A stretch of 64,000 nt of DNA from CATOSP01 sp034422355 (lineage in GTDB: Bacteria > Chloroflexota > Dehalococcoidia > Lucifugimonadales > UBA3495). The DNA lies in the NCBI GenBank assembly GCA_034422355.1, contig DAOUJS010000019.1:1-64000 (forward strand), given 5' to 3'. A program made the position numbers and the translations under genes. Under the pieces are notes generated by a model, which was given only the letters and a program-made list of their open reading frames with translations, did not search any database and was not told the DNA's origin. Shown in pieces: positions 26,133-35,339 of this stretch (the stretch's first letter is position 1; each line of letters starts with the position of its first letter).

Positions 26133-27125
26133 TTAACGGTTGAGCGGTCCCCGCAGTTGCGGCGAGTCCAAGACCTCCGGGTTGATCACCCTTATCGGCT
26201 CCCCGGCGGCAAACGCCCGGATATCCTCCACGACACCAGCATAGAAAGCCCTGTAAGACTCCTCGGTGACGTAGCCAAGATGGGGCGTAATCAGCGTATT
26301 GGGCCGCGTCAAGAGCGGGTGGTCCTTCGGCAGCGGCTCAACATCCATCACGTCCAGCCCTGCCCCCGCGATTGCGCCGCGCTCGAGCACGTCAATCAAC
26401 GCCTCCTCGTCCACGATGGGGCCGCGGGAGATGTTGATGAAGTAAGCGGTCCGCTTCATCAGCGCCAGTTCACGCGCCCCCACCAGCCCACGGGTGCGGT
26501 CGCTCAGCCGCACGTGAATGGAAACGAAGTCGGAATCGCGGAACAGGGTGTCTTTGTCCACCAGCGTAGCGTTGCACTCGGCGGCTCGTTCCGCGGTCAG
26601 GTTCTGGCTCCAGGCGATGAGGTTCATGTCAAAGGCGTTCCCGACCCGCGCCACCAGCGAACCGATGTGTCCCAGCCCCAGGAGGCCCAGGGTCTTGCCC
26701 TTGAGGCCCACGCCGACAGTGGTCCCCCAACTGCCCTCGCGAGTGCGCTGGTCCTCCAAATGGATTTGACGCGCCAGCCCGATAATCAGGCCCCAGGTAA
26801 GCTCGGTCGGCCCTTCCCCGGACCCAGGCGCGCCGCTTACCACGATACCCATCTCCGTGGCCGCGGCCATATCGAAAGAGGCGTTGCCGCCTCCCGTCGT
26901 AATCAGGTGCCTCAGATTAGGGAGCCGTTCCAGCAATGAACGTGGGAAGGGGGTCCGCTCCCGCATCCCCATAACCACGTCGAAGTCTCCCAGCCGCTCC
27001 GCCAGCGCGTCCTCGCCGGCCAGGTGGTCCCGGAAGAACTCCACTTCCGTCCCTGACGGAAGCGAGTTCCAGTCAGCCATGTCGGAAGCAACACCCTGGT
27101 AGTCGTCGAGTATGGCAACCTTCAC
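26133..27125 (-). CDS. D-isomer-specific 2-hydroxyacid dehydrogenase
   Basis: This 330-residue NAD-dependent dehydrogenase reduces a 2-oxo acid or oxidises a D-2-hydroxy acid. The nucleotide motif is LLGLGHIGSLVARVG (about residues 147-161). Catalytic residues are the arginine in SIHVRLSDRTRGLVG, the glutamate in LDVMDVEPLPKDHPL and the histidine in TLITPHLGYVTEE. The GTG start has GGAGG ten bases upstream. It resembles phosphoglycerate dehydrogenase without the ACT domain, so a serine-pathway role is unlikely to be its only option; hydroxypyruvate or glyoxylate reduction is possible. The luciferase-like gene lies immediately upstream. Confidence 0.9.
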   Translation of the reverse strand: MKVAILDDYQGVASDMADWNSLPSGTEVEFFRDHLAGEDALAERLGDFDVVMGMRERTPFPRSLLERLPNLRHLITTGGGNASFDMAAATEMGIVVSGAPGSGEGPTELTWGLIIGLARQIHLEDQRTREGSWGTTVGVGLKGKTLGLLGLGHIGSLVARVGNAFDMNLIAWSQNLTAERAAECNATLVDKDTLFRDSDFVSIHVRLSDRTRGLVGARELALMKRTAYFINISRGPIVDEEALIDVLERGAIAGAGLDVMDVEPLPKDHPLLTRPNTLITPHLGYVTEESYRAFYAGVVEDIRAFAAGEPIRVINPEVLDSPQLRGPLNR

Positions 27126-27170
27126 CCTGGTCAGACCTCCATCCTTGCTTGGGTTTCCTGCTTGCTTTGC

Positions 27171-28223
27171 CTACTTGAAAGCCGGCATTACCTCTTCGGT
27201 CAGGAGCCGCAGGCTGCGCATTACCGCTTCCTTGGGGAGCAGCCCTCCGGGGTTCAGCTCCGCAGTGAACCCGGTCAGCCCCAGAGTCTCGATGTAGCGA
27301 CCCAATTTGTCGGTCACCGATTCCGGGGTGCCGAAAATCACCTTGGTCTCCAGGATCTCCTCGTAGCTCATGGTAGCCAACCGCTGGATGCTCGCCCGTC
27401 TCCTCGGAGTGCTCGCTGTGTTCGCCCCGGCTTCTTCGCCTCCGAATTGACGCCGGAAGCGGGCGAAATACGCTTCGATAGTCTCCCGGGGTTCCACCCT
27501 TGCATCCTCTTCGTTAGGTGAGATGTACATCGGCACCCGCACTGATATGTCGCCCGCATCGCCGGGATGTCCGGCATCCCGCCACGCCTTCCGGTAGTCT
27601 TTCAGGTTGGTCTCCAGGTCATCCCTGTCCATGCCCCGCATTGACAGGAAGATGGGGAAACCCAATCGGCCCACGCGCTCGAAGCTCTCCTCGGATGTGG
27701 AAGCCAGGCGTATGGGCGGGTGGGGCTTCTGGTAGGGAGACGGCGACAGCACAGCTCCTTCAATTTGGTTGAACTGGCCGTGGTAGGAGAAGGGCTCTCC
27801 CTTCCATGCCTCCAGGATGATGTCCAACGCTTCCTGGAACCGGGCCGGGCTTTCCTCATAGGGGATCCCCATGATCTCGTAGGCCCGTTGATTTCCGCTC
27901 CGTCCGACGCCGAACTCGAACCGGCCCTGGCTGATCTGGTCCACTGTGGCTGACTCCTCCGCGATCCGCAGCGGGCTTATCAGGGGCAACACCTGCACAG
28001 CCATACCGACACGCAGACTCTTGGTGCGCGCCGCGATTGAACCTGCTACTACGATGGGCGCAGACAGCACTGACCGGTTTGGATTGAAGTGAGACTCGCC
28101 CAGCCAGACCGTATCCAGACCCGCCGCGTCGGCCATGTCCGCCAACTCGAAGGCTTCCTGAAACACCTCGTTCTGGGTAAGCCCTCTGGTGCTGTAAAAG
28201 TCCATGAAAATCCCGAAGTCCAT
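27171..28223 (-). CDS. LLM-class flavin-dependent oxidoreductase
   Basis: This 350-residue TIM-barrel protein of the bacterial luciferase family begins MDFGIFMDFYSTRG and shows AGLDTVWLGESHFNPNRS (WLGESHFNP), VGMAVQVLPLISPLRIAEESATVDQISQGRFEFGVGRSG (PLRIAEE and RFEFGVGRSG) and the C-terminal FGTPESVTDKLGRYIETLGL. Such enzymes use reduced FMN or F420 to oxidise aldehydes, alkanesulfonates or xenobiotics. GGGAGGG lies four bases before the ATG. Families of these are expanded in SAR202-type Chloroflexota. The substrate is unknown. Confidence 0.9.
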   Translation of the reverse strand: MDFGIFMDFYSTRGLTQNEVFQEAFELADMADAAGLDTVWLGESHFNPNRSVLSAPIVVAGSIAARTKSLRVGMAVQVLPLISPLRIAEESATVDQISQGRFEFGVGRSGNQRAYEIMGIPYEESPARFQEALDIILEAWKGEPFSYHGQFNQIEGAVLSPSPYQKPHPPIRLASTSEESFERVGRLGFPIFLSMRGMDRDDLETNLKDYRKAWRDAGHPGDAGDISVRVPMYISPNEEDARVEPRETIEAYFARFRRQFGGEEAGANTASTPRRRASIQRLATMSYEEILETKVIFGTPESVTDKLGRYIETLGLTGFTAELNPGGLLPKEAVMRSLRLLTEEVMPAFK

Positions 28224-28415
28224 ATTACCCTCCCCTGAAGCTGCGGATGATGGAGGCCACGGGCCGTCCGCCCAGTCAAGCCACGGACACAGCCCGGCCT
28301 TGTACTTCCCTCATTCAACTCTCCGACCAACTCTCAGACCGAAATGAGCGCTGGTATGACGCTACGCGGGAAGTAAACCATAGGGCCGCATGAGGGTCAA
28401 GGAACGCACGGGTCT

Positions 28416-28454
28416 GGCACTATGCTTGACCAGTAGTGCCTGCCAGTCTACCCT
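28416..28454 (+). promoter_or_regulatory. Promoter with palindrome over the -35, upstream of lhgO
   Basis: TTGACC (28426-28431), 17 bases and TACCCT (28449-28454). A perfect inverted repeat GGCACTA-N11-TAGTGCC (28416-28440) encloses the -35, as an operator would. The remainder of the 288-base gap 28224-28511 shows nothing else. Confidence 0.5.
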
Positions 28455-28511
28455 AGTCCAGTGGCCCGCGTTTCCCCGCAAGGGCAGGGGAAGGCCGGAG
28501 GGAGTATACCT

Positions 28512-29732
28512 ATGGACTCCACAGAATACGATGTAGTAATCATCGGCGGCGGGATTATCGGTCTCTCAACCGCCATGCAGCTTTTGCAGGACAAATTTCC
28601 AAGCTGGAAGATCGCCGTAGTCGAGAAGGACGAGGAGTTGGCGACTCATCAGACCGGCCACAACAGCGGCGTCATCCACTCTGGCATCTACTACCGCCCC
28701 GACTCCCACAAGGCACAGTTTTGTGTCGCCGGGAAGCAACGGTTATTGCAATTCTGCGACGAGAACGAGATCGAGTACGAGAAGTGCGGCAAGGTGATCG
28801 TCGCCACGGACGAGTCGGAACTGGGCAGGCTGGACGACCTGTACGAGCGGGGTATTGCCAATGGAGTCGAGGGGCTGGAGAAAATCGGTCCCGAGCGCCT
28901 CAAGGAGATTGAACCTCACGTCTCCGGGGTGGCCGCGTTATGGTCTCCCACTACGGGCATCATCGATTACCAGAAGGTTGCGATGGCCTACGCGATGCAC
29001 TTTCAGCAGGCGGGAGGCGACATCTTCACCGGGGCGCCGGTCACGCGCATAACCAAGTCATACGGAGAGTTGGTGCTTGAAACCGACCGCGGCACCCTTC
29101 GCACCAAGCACGTGATTAACTGCGCCGGCCTCTACGCCGACCGCGTCGCCACCATGACGGGCGAACAAATTGACGTGCGAATTATCCCTTTCCGCGGAGA
29201 GTATTACACTCTCAGGACTGAAAGCCATCACCTGGTCTCCGGGCTGATCTATCCTGTGCCAGACCCCAGGTTCCCCTTCCTGGGTGTCCACTACACCAAG
29301 AATGTCAAGGGCTACGTTGAGGCGGGGCCCAATGCCGTACTGGCGTTCAGCCGGGAAGGTTACCGCAAGTCGGACGTGGACCTGTCAGAGTCCTGGGCCA
29401 CCGTGAGCTACGGCGGCTTCTGGAAAATGACCAAGAAACACTGGAAGACCGGCATGTCCGAAATGAACCGCTCCTACCGGAAGTCTGTCTTTGTGAATGA
29501 CCTGCAAAAGCTGATACCGGAAATTACAGCCGATGACCTCGCGTCTGGAGGCTCGGGCGTCCGTGCACAGGCAGTGGACACCAAGGGATTCATACTGGAC
29601 GACTTCAGAATCATCCGCGGACGTGAGGCCGTGCATGTGCTCAATGCTCCATCTCCCGGGGCCACGTCATCCCTGGCCATCGGCGAACACATAGCCGGTC
29701 TGGCCGCCGAGTCCTTCGGCGAAGGCGGTTAA
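28512..29732 (+). CDS. lhgO: L-2-hydroxyglutarate oxidase/dehydrogenase family (LhgO-like)
   Basis: This FAD enzyme oxidises L-2-hydroxyglutarate to 2-oxoglutarate. The 406-residue reading from ATG 28512, behind AGGGAG, begins directly with the dinucleotide-binding motif YDVVIIGGGIIGLSTAMQLL (GGGIIGLSTA). Other family segments are LATHQTGHNSGVIHSGIYY (GHNSGVIHSGIYY), PFRGEYYTL, GVHYTKNVKGYVEAGPNA (VHYTK) and the C-terminal GATSSLAIGEHIA. An in-frame start 51 bases upstream would add an atypical tail. Related amino-acid and glycerol-phosphate oxidases share the fold, but the GHNSGVIH and FRGEYY segments favour LhgO. Confidence 0.9.
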   Translation: MDSTEYDVVIIGGGIIGLSTAMQLLQDKFPSWKIAVVEKDEELATHQTGHNSGVIHSGIYYRPDSHKAQFCVAGKQRLLQFCDENEIEYEKCGKVIVATDESELGRLDDLYERGIANGVEGLEKIGPERLKEIEPHVSGVAALWSPTTGIIDYQKVAMAYAMHFQQAGGDIFTGAPVTRITKSYGELVLETDRGTLRTKHVINCAGLYADRVATMTGEQIDVRIIPFRGEYYTLRTESHHLVSGLIYPVPDPRFPFLGVHYTKNVKGYVEAGPNAVLAFSREGYRKSDVDLSESWATVSYGGFWKMTKKHWKTGMSEMNRSYRKSVFVNDLQKLIPEITADDLASGGSGVRAQAVDTKGFILDDFRIIRGREAVHVLNAPSPGATSSLAIGEHIAGLAAESFGEGG

Positions 29733-29825
29733 GCCAGCCCTGACGAGATCCCATCTTCCGAAACTGGACTTTAATACATCCATCCCAGCAACCGGTAAAG
29801 TCCACGTGAGCCGTTCTCATATTTA

Positions 29826-29854
29826 TTGCCGGAATGTTACACGCTGAGTATAAT
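29826..29854 (+). promoter_or_regulatory. Promoter of the dehydratase-plsX-fabG transcript
   Basis: TTGCCG (29826-29831), exactly 17 bases and a perfect TATAAT (29849-29854). This makes the TTG at 29826 unusable as a start codon and supports the in-frame TTG at 29886. Confidence 0.7.
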
Positions 29855-29885
29855 TCAGGGCCAGCGGTGTACTACGGGGGCTGGA

Positions 29886-30770
29886 TTGGCGTCTACACCC
29901 GGAACACAGGTGGACCTTGGCATTTGGACTATAACTCGAAGCTGGGTGCAAAGCTACCTGTACGCCGTGGGCAACCCCGAGTCCATCTCCCTTGAGTTAG
30001 AGCTGGCGCCACCTATCGCCCTCTCGGCCTGGGCCCTCGGATCTATGATTAACACCCTGTCCCTGCCCGCCGGCACGATCCACAGCCGCCAGGAGTTGAA
30101 AACCCACCGGCCTGTCAATCTTGGAGAAACGGTCCGGGTAATCGCCCGCCAAGGGAAGCCCGCCCAGCGCTCCGGTCTGACCATGTTGGCCATAGCCTAC
30201 ACACTGGAGGGTGAGGACGGCATCCCAGCACAGAGTGGCCGGAGCACGGTTCTCACCGGAACCGGCCCCACCGCGACCGCACAGGCCCTAGACGCGGCAG
30301 GACGCCCCGAAAGAGGCTCCAGGATACCGGACGATGACCACGGAAGTGACGACCCGAATGCCCTTCCCGCAGCAACTATGACCATAACCCAACCCCAACT
30401 GAATGCCTACGCCCAGGCGTCCGGGGATAGCAACCCCCTTCATCTGGATGAGGACTTTGCCGCTGCCACTCAATTCCAGGGAATCATTGCCCACGGAATG
30501 CTGACGCTTGCCGCCGTCAGCGAAATGATGGAAGCAAGGTTCGAAAGAGTCTGGTTGGAGTCCGGGGCGCTGAATGTCCGGTTCAAGGGGGCAGCCTACG
30601 TCGGAGACAGGCTTCAGTCCTATGGGCGCATAACCCGCGAATCCGAATACAACGGCGACCGCCTCGTAACATGCACCGTGGGTGTAAAGGCTCTGCACGA
30701 CCACCAGGAATTGATCACCGGCACGGCCTCTGTTCAGAACAGTCTGAGTGCCGGGTTGAAGTATTGCTAA
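29886..30770 (+). CDS. Double-hotdog MaoC-like dehydratase
   Basis: About 294 residues. The N-terminal half resembles a FAS1-type dehydratase hotdog domain (LPAGTIHSRQELKTHRPVNLGETV). The C-terminal half (about residues 155-280) is a MaoC domain with the hydratase motif YAQASGDSNPLHLDEDFA and FQGIIAHGMLTLAAVSEMM. The Asp and His of the (R)-hydratase active site are present in the second half. Its place directly before plsX and fabG suggests a step in acyl-chain synthesis or 3-hydroxyacyl dehydration. The start is inferred from the promoter position; an upstream in-frame TTG overlaps the -35. Confidence 0.82.
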   Translation: MASTPGTQVDLGIWTITRSWVQSYLYAVGNPESISLELELAPPIALSAWALGSMINTLSLPAGTIHSRQELKTHRPVNLGETVRVIARQGKPAQRSGLTMLAIAYTLEGEDGIPAQSGRSTVLTGTGPTATAQALDAAGRPERGSRIPDDDHGSDDPNALPAATMTITQPQLNAYAQASGDSNPLHLDEDFAAATQFQGIIAHGMLTLAAVSEMMEARFERVWLESGALNVRFKGAAYVGDRLQSYGRITRESEYNGDRLVTCTVGVKALHDHQELITGTASVQNSLSAGLKYC

Positions 30771-30804
30771 CGGCCGACACCAAGCGGACTTAGGAAGAAG
30801 AACG

Positions 30805-31854
30805 ATGCCCGATCAAGGCACACCATCCTCGTCACCCATAACGGTGGCGGTTGACGCAATGGGAGGGGATTTCGGCCCACGCGAAACCGTTCCCGGTGCG
30901 TTGCAAGCCCTCCAGTCCCACAACATCAACCTCGTCATAGTGGGAGACCTGGACCAGGTCCAGTCTGAACTGGACCGCGCCGGCACTGCATCGGACAGGG
31001 TGCATATCGTGCCCTCGGACGGTGTCATCGGAGATGACGAGCACCCCATCGAGGCCCTTCGCCGCAAGCCAGACTCCTCGATAGTCACTGCTACGAAACT
31101 CGTGAAGGCTGGAAAGGCCGACGTGCTCGTCTCAATGGGTTCCACCGGAGCATCCATGGCCAGCGCCGTCTTCATTCTAGGGATGATGGAAGGACTGGAG
31201 AGACCCTGCATTGGCGGTCCGTTCCTGGGTGTCGCTCCCAAGACCGTGCTGGTGGACATGGGGAGCAATATAGATTGCCGCCCGCCCCTGCTCCTCAGCT
31301 TCGCTGCCCTTGGGTCAGTGTTCGCACGCCAGTTCCTGGAGATCGAGAACCCCAGGGTGGGCCTGCTCAGCGTCGGGGCTGAAGAGGCCAAAGGCAACCG
31401 GCAGGTACAGGACAGCTTCCAGGTATTGGCCAGCAGCCACCTCAACTTTGTCGGCAACGTGGAGGGCATGGACTTCTTCACCAACAAGGCCGACGTCATC
31501 GTCTGCGACGGCTTCGTCGGCAACATACTGATGAAGTTCACCGAGGGCCTCGGCACCGCCCTGTCTCGCTTCGTCGAAAAGCGGTTGGAGTCCACTCTGG
31601 CCCCAGAAGACCTGGCCAGCATATCCTCCGATCTCTGGCAGACCACCAACCTTCCTCGCACAATGGGCGGTCCGCTGTTTGGAGTCAACGGGGCTGTGGT
31701 TCTGGGACACGGTTCCTGCCGGGCAAGTGGAGTCGCAGGGGCAATAGACACCGGAGTCCGATACTTCGAGATTGGGCTGGTAGACAGCATGAGGGAGGAA
31801 CTGGCATCCCTGGGCCGGAAAAACCCGGTATCGCCCCAGCGGACACCGGGTTGA
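30805..31854 (+). CDS. plsX: Phosphate acyltransferase PlsX
   Basis: PlsX converts acyl-ACP to acyl-phosphate, the substrate of the membrane acyltransferase PlsY encoded at 10.4 kb. The 349 residues contain AVDAMGGDFGPRETVPGAL (AVDAMGGDFGP), VLVSMGSTGASMASAVFILG (SMGSTGASMA), VDMGSNIDCRPPLL, LLSVGAEEAKGN and VCDGFVGNILMKFTEG. The GTG/ATG-rich C-terminus GVNGAVVLGHGSCRASGVAGAI is typical. It follows the MaoC-like gene by 34 bases and precedes fabG by 24. Confidence 0.96.
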   Translation: MPDQGTPSSSPITVAVDAMGGDFGPRETVPGALQALQSHNINLVIVGDLDQVQSELDRAGTASDRVHIVPSDGVIGDDEHPIEALRRKPDSSIVTATKLVKAGKADVLVSMGSTGASMASAVFILGMMEGLERPCIGGPFLGVAPKTVLVDMGSNIDCRPPLLLSFAALGSVFARQFLEIENPRVGLLSVGAEEAKGNRQVQDSFQVLASSHLNFVGNVEGMDFFTNKADVIVCDGFVGNILMKFTEGLGTALSRFVEKRLESTLAPEDLASISSDLWQTTNLPRTMGGPLFGVNGAVVLGHGSCRASGVAGAIDTGVRYFEIGLVDSMREELASLGRKNPVSPQRTPG

Positions 31855-31878
31855 ATCCCGCGACGGGGATTGGGGAAT

Positions 31879-32631
31879 ATGCCTGACAACAACCTGGAGG
31901 GTTCGGTGGCCCTGGTGACCGGAGCGTCCCGCGGCATCGGCGCAGTGGTTGCCGCCCGCCTTGCCGAGGCAGGAGTCAAGGTGGGCGTGAACTACCTCTC
32001 CAGCCATGACGCTGCCGCAGAGGTTGTCGATTCCATCAACCACCGGGGCGGAGAAGCCATGTTGGTCGAGGGCGACGTTGCGCAGGAAACCTCCGCAGCC
32101 TCTGCCGTGAAACAGGTCATCGACCAGTGGGACCGGATCAACATACTTGTCAACAACGCCGGCATCAACCGCGACCGTCTCCTCCTCCGCATGACCTCAG
32201 ACGACTGGGACCAGGTGCTGACCGTGGACCTCAAGGGGGCGTTCCTCTGCACCAGGCATGTCATGCCCCACTTCATCCGTCAACACGGCGGGCGGGTCAT
32301 AAACATATCCTCCGTAGTGGGCATAAGCGGCAACCCGGGGCAAGCCAACTATGCGGCGGCCAAAGCCGGCCTCATCGGGTTCACCAAGGCCGTAGCGCGC
32401 GAAGTGGCCAGCCGGAACGTAACGGTGAACGCCGTGGCCCCTGGGTACGTCGCCACAGGAATGGTGGAACAGCTATCCGAGGAGACCCGCCAGCGCATCC
32501 TCGACCGCATTCCCATGGGAAGGTTCGGCACACCCGAGGACGTTGCCGAGGCGGTGCTGTTTCTCTGCGGCCAAGGCGCAGCCTACATCACCGGCCAGGT
32601 TCTGACCATCGACGGTGGCATGATCGCCTGA
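31879..32631 (+). CDS. fabG: 3-oxoacyl-ACP reductase, FabG family
   Basis: This 250-residue short-chain dehydrogenase reduces 3-oxoacyl-ACP with NADPH. It has the cofactor loop VTGASRGIGAVVA, the NAG motif LVNNAGINRDRLLLRM, the catalytic serine in INISSVVGISGNPGQ, the Tyr/Lys pair in ANYAAAKAGLIGFTKA and the C-terminal TGQVLTIDGGMIA. NNAGINRD and GNPGQANYAAAKAG are strongly FabG-like. ATG 31879 is chosen; a TTG nine bases upstream is possible. Together with plsX and the MaoC-like gene it forms a lipid-synthesis cluster. Confidence 0.92.
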   Translation: MPDNNLEGSVALVTGASRGIGAVVAARLAEAGVKVGVNYLSSHDAAAEVVDSINHRGGEAMLVEGDVAQETSAASAVKQVIDQWDRINILVNNAGINRDRLLLRMTSDDWDQVLTVDLKGAFLCTRHVMPHFIRQHGGRVINISSVVGISGNPGQANYAAAKAGLIGFTKAVAREVASRNVTVNAVAPGYVATGMVEQLSEETRQRILDRIPMGRFGTPEDVAEAVLFLCGQGAAYITGQVLTIDGGMIA

Positions 32632-32711
32632 CGCCCGATGTCCCAGCCCTCTCCTTGGAATACATCGCAAACGGCCAGCCGGAAACCAACTCCTCTCTAC
32701 CGGAGACCAAG

Positions 32712-33617
32712 ATGCCACGCTTGCAAGACCCTGCCCACAGACTCCGCGAACTTCTGGAAGCTCCCGGCATCATTACCGCGCCGGGGGCCTACGACTGCCT
32801 CACTGCCAGGATTATCGAGCAGGCAGGATTCTCCGCCGTCTACATGACCGGGGCGGGGACGTCGGTGGCCCGGCTGGGCCGCCCCGACCTGGGCCTGGCC
32901 ACCATGACCGAAATGGTGGCTAACGCCGCCGCCATCGTAGACACAGTCAACGTACCTGTGATTGCCGACGCGGATACCGGCTACGGCGGCGTCCTGAACG
33001 TGCAGCGCACCATCCGACAGTACGAGCGCTCCGGCGTCGCTGCGGTCCACATTGAAGACCAGGAAAGCCCCAAGCGATGCGGCCACCTGGACGACAAGCA
33101 CGTCGTCCCTACGGAGGACATGGTCCGGAAGGTCCGTGCCGCCGTTGATGCCCGTACCAACGATGATTTCGTCATCATCGTCCGCACCGATGCGCTGGCC
33201 GTCACCGGATGGGACGATACCATGCGCCGCTGTGAAGCCTACGTAGAAGCCGGCGCCGACGCCCTGTTCGTCGAGGCACTGCGTTCCCCTGAAGAGGCGG
33301 AAAGGGTCTGCGCAGCCTTCGACGTTCCCATGCTCTACAATTTCGTAGAGAGCGGAAAGTCCCCGCTCATACCTTCCTATGAGCTGGAGAGGCTTGGGTT
33401 CAAGATGGTGATATTTCCCGGCAGCGCCTTCATGGCCGTCTGCCGCACGGTTGCCGAAGTCATGCGCAACCTAAAGCAGTACGGCACCACCGCGCACCTG
33501 ATGGACGGCATGACTACGCTGCAAGAGTCCTTCGAGATGGTGGGGCTATCTGAAATGTTGGCCCAGGACGCCCGGTACGCTTCCCACGGGGCCACGGGGT
33601 CCCATCGTACAAACTGA
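32712..33617 (+). CDS. Isocitrate lyase/PEP mutase family protein
   Basis: This 301-residue TIM-barrel protein has the metal-binding loop VIADADTGYGG (about residues 81-91) and the family's catalytic loop, here SPKRCGHLDDK, equal to the KKCGH of 2-methylisocitrate lyases. PGAYDCLTARIIEQAGFSAVYMTGAG is the usual start region (GAYDCLTAR). A cysteine in KRCGH implies C-C lyase activity rather than P-C mutase activity; oxaloacetate decarboxylase and dimethylmalate lyase also belong here. The open frame extends far upstream through fabG, but the protein begins at ATG 32712 behind GGAG. Its stop overlaps the next ATG by one base. Confidence 0.88.
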   Translation: MPRLQDPAHRLRELLEAPGIITAPGAYDCLTARIIEQAGFSAVYMTGAGTSVARLGRPDLGLATMTEMVANAAAIVDTVNVPVIADADTGYGGVLNVQRTIRQYERSGVAAVHIEDQESPKRCGHLDDKHVVPTEDMVRKVRAAVDARTNDDFVIIVRTDALAVTGWDDTMRRCEAYVEAGADALFVEALRSPEEAERVCAAFDVPMLYNFVESGKSPLIPSYELERLGFKMVIFPGSAFMAVCRTVAEVMRNLKQYGTTAHLMDGMTTLQESFEMVGLSEMLAQDARYASHGATGSHRTN

Positions 33618-34741
33618 TGAACCCTCAGCTGGCTGCTTTCGTCAAGGAATCACTGGAACGAGGCCAGGACCGGGGCGCCATCCAGGACGTGCTTCTGCAA
33701 GCAGGATGGCAGGAAGGCGAGGTGCGCAACGCCATCTCAGCCTTCGCAGACATCAGCTTTCCCGTCGCAGTCCCACGTCCCAAGCCCTCCCTTCACGCCC
33801 GCGAGGCGTTCCTGTACCTGGTGTCCTTCATAGCCCTGTACGTCGCTGCCATCAACTTCGGCATCCTGGTGTTCGGACTTATCGACTGGACTTTCACGGA
33901 CCCCCTGGACCGCGGTGACCGCTATCCTTCCTTCGGAAAAGCAACCGTAGTCGCCTCGGTCATTGTGGCCTTTCCCCTCTACCTCTTTATGATGCGGCGG
34001 CTGTCATCCGAAATCGCCGCAGACCCGGAACGTCAGCAATCACCTGTGCGCCGGTGGCTGACCTACCTGACCCTGGTGGTCGGCGCGGGCATCATCCTCG
34101 CCGACGTGATCGCCGTTCTTGCCAACCTGCTGTTGGGCAACCTGGCGGTCCGCTTCCTGCTCAAGGTTGCCGCCATCATGGTTATCACCTCCTGCATATT
34201 CGGCTTCTACCTTTGGGACATACGGCGGGCTGAGACCCCCGCCAGCAGGTTGAAGGCTCCCCCCGCTGTGTGGGCGCTTCTGATCGGCGTGTCTGTCGTA
34301 GTAATTGCCTGCATCGGTTACTCTGTTTACCTGTTCGGTACGCCAGGAGAGCAACGGAGCATTCAGTTCGACCGGCAGCGTGTATCCGACCTGACCAACA
34401 TCTCCTACAATGTGGACGAGTTCTGGGAACTCAACGGCGAATTGCCCGCCGGATTTGAGGACATGTCCGACACAAGGTATTCCATAGACTCCATCCACGA
34501 CCCGGAGACCGGCGTCCCCTACGAGTACCGCGTGGTTGATGGAGCCGAAGGCGCATACGAGCTTTGTGCCGTATTCGCCACCGGCACGGCCGAGCGCAGG
34601 GGAAGAAGCCCCCGGTTCTCCGACGACCCCTGGGGCCACGGCATGGGCAGGACCTGCTTCCCACTTGAAGTCCGGCGTGAGCGGCCAATGCCAGTCGAAG
34701 TAGTCCCGGAGCCCCGTCCCATCGGTACACCGCCGCCCTGA
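33617..34741 (+). CDS. DUF5671-like membrane protein
   Basis: This 374-residue membrane protein has an N-terminal helical segment (residues 1-50, ESLERGQDRGAIQDVLLQAGW, broken here as ERGQDRGAIQDVLLQAGW) common in small domains that precede DUF5671. Four transmembrane helices follow in the middle (about residues 62-90, 110-128, 150-180, 186-205) and another at about 214-236. The C-terminal region (about 245-355) is soluble and resembles a pilin-like or type II secretion pseudopilin-like tail by pattern (FDRQRVSDLTNISYNVDEF). The family label is from motif memory; the function is unknown. It overlaps the lyase stop by one base. Confidence 0.7.
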   Translation: MNPQLAAFVKESLERGQDRGAIQDVLLQAGWQEGEVRNAISAFADISFPVAVPRPKPSLHAREAFLYLVSFIALYVAAINFGILVFGLIDWTFTDPLDRGDRYPSFGKATVVASVIVAFPLYLFMMRRLSSEIAADPERQQSPVRRWLTYLTLVVGAGIILADVIAVLANLLLGNLAVRFLLKVAAIMVITSCIFGFYLWDIRRAETPASRLKAPPAVWALLIGVSVVVIACIGYSVYLFGTPGEQRSIQFDRQRVSDLTNISYNVDEFWELNGELPAGFEDMSDTRYSIDSIHDPETGVPYEYRVVDGAEGAYELCAVFATGTAERRGRSPRFSDDPWGHGMGRTCFPLEVRRERPMPVEVVPEPRPIGTPPP

Positions 34742-34784
34742 GTCGGTTAGAATGGCTGAAGAGCCAGCCTGCGGGAGGTGAGTC

Positions 34785-35306
34785 ATGGCCAATGTAGTTC
34801 TGGTGGTAGACATGGTCAAAGGGTTCCTGGAGCCGGGCCACAACCTCTACTGCGGCGATGAGGCGCGGCAGATCATTCCTGACGTCCGCCGCCTCCTGGA
34901 GCGTGAGACCGCCAGCGGCTCTCAAATCCTCTTCATATCCGACCACCATGACCCCGACGACCTGGAATTCAAGATGTTCCCGGTCCACTGCGTCAAGGGA
35001 ACCGAGGAACCCCACGTCATCCCGGAACTGGAGAGGTTCGTCACAGGGGCAAACGTCATCCCCAAGAACCGTTACAGCGGCTTCTTCGGCACCGGCCTTG
35101 CTCAGATGCTGGAGGGGATGCAACCGGACAAGCTGATAGTCTGCGGAGTCTGCACCGACATCTGTGTTCTCCACACGACCGCCGACGCCCGCAACCGCGA
35201 TTACCCTGTGGAGGTCCCCGCCGACTGCGTGGCCACCTTCGACGCCGACGCCCACACCTGGGCCCTGGGCCACCTTCAGAAAATACTGGGGGCCTCAGTC
35301 ACCTGA
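34785..35306 (+). CDS. Isochorismatase-family cysteine hydrolase
   Basis: This 173-residue hydrolase shows the three catalytic positions of the isochorismatase/nicotinamidase family: aspartate in VLVVDMVKGF (D9), lysine in VIPKNRYSGF (about K87) and cysteine in CGVCTDICVLHT (about C125). ISDHHDPDDLEF resembles the metal-binding DxH of nicotinamidases, and MFPVHCVKGT is also nicotinamidase-like, so deamidation of nicotinamide is a reasonable first guess. GGGAGGTG precedes the ATG. It stands alone between a membrane protein and a small kinase. Confidence 0.88.
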   Translation: MANVVLVVDMVKGFLEPGHNLYCGDEARQIIPDVRRLLERETASGSQILFISDHHDPDDLEFKMFPVHCVKGTEEPHVIPELERFVTGANVIPKNRYSGFFGTGLAQMLEGMQPDKLIVCGVCTDICVLHTTADARNRDYPVEVPADCVATFDADAHTWALGHLQKILGASVT

Positions 35307-35339
35307 CCTTCCGGTCTGAGAGACTGCGGTCGTACCGTC

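Noticed and set aside
32127..32711. Upstream extension of the PEP-mutase-family gene inside fabG
   Set aside because: The frame is open, but it runs in the wrong frame of fabG with repetitive Arg/Pro composition; the family fold begins at ATG 32712.
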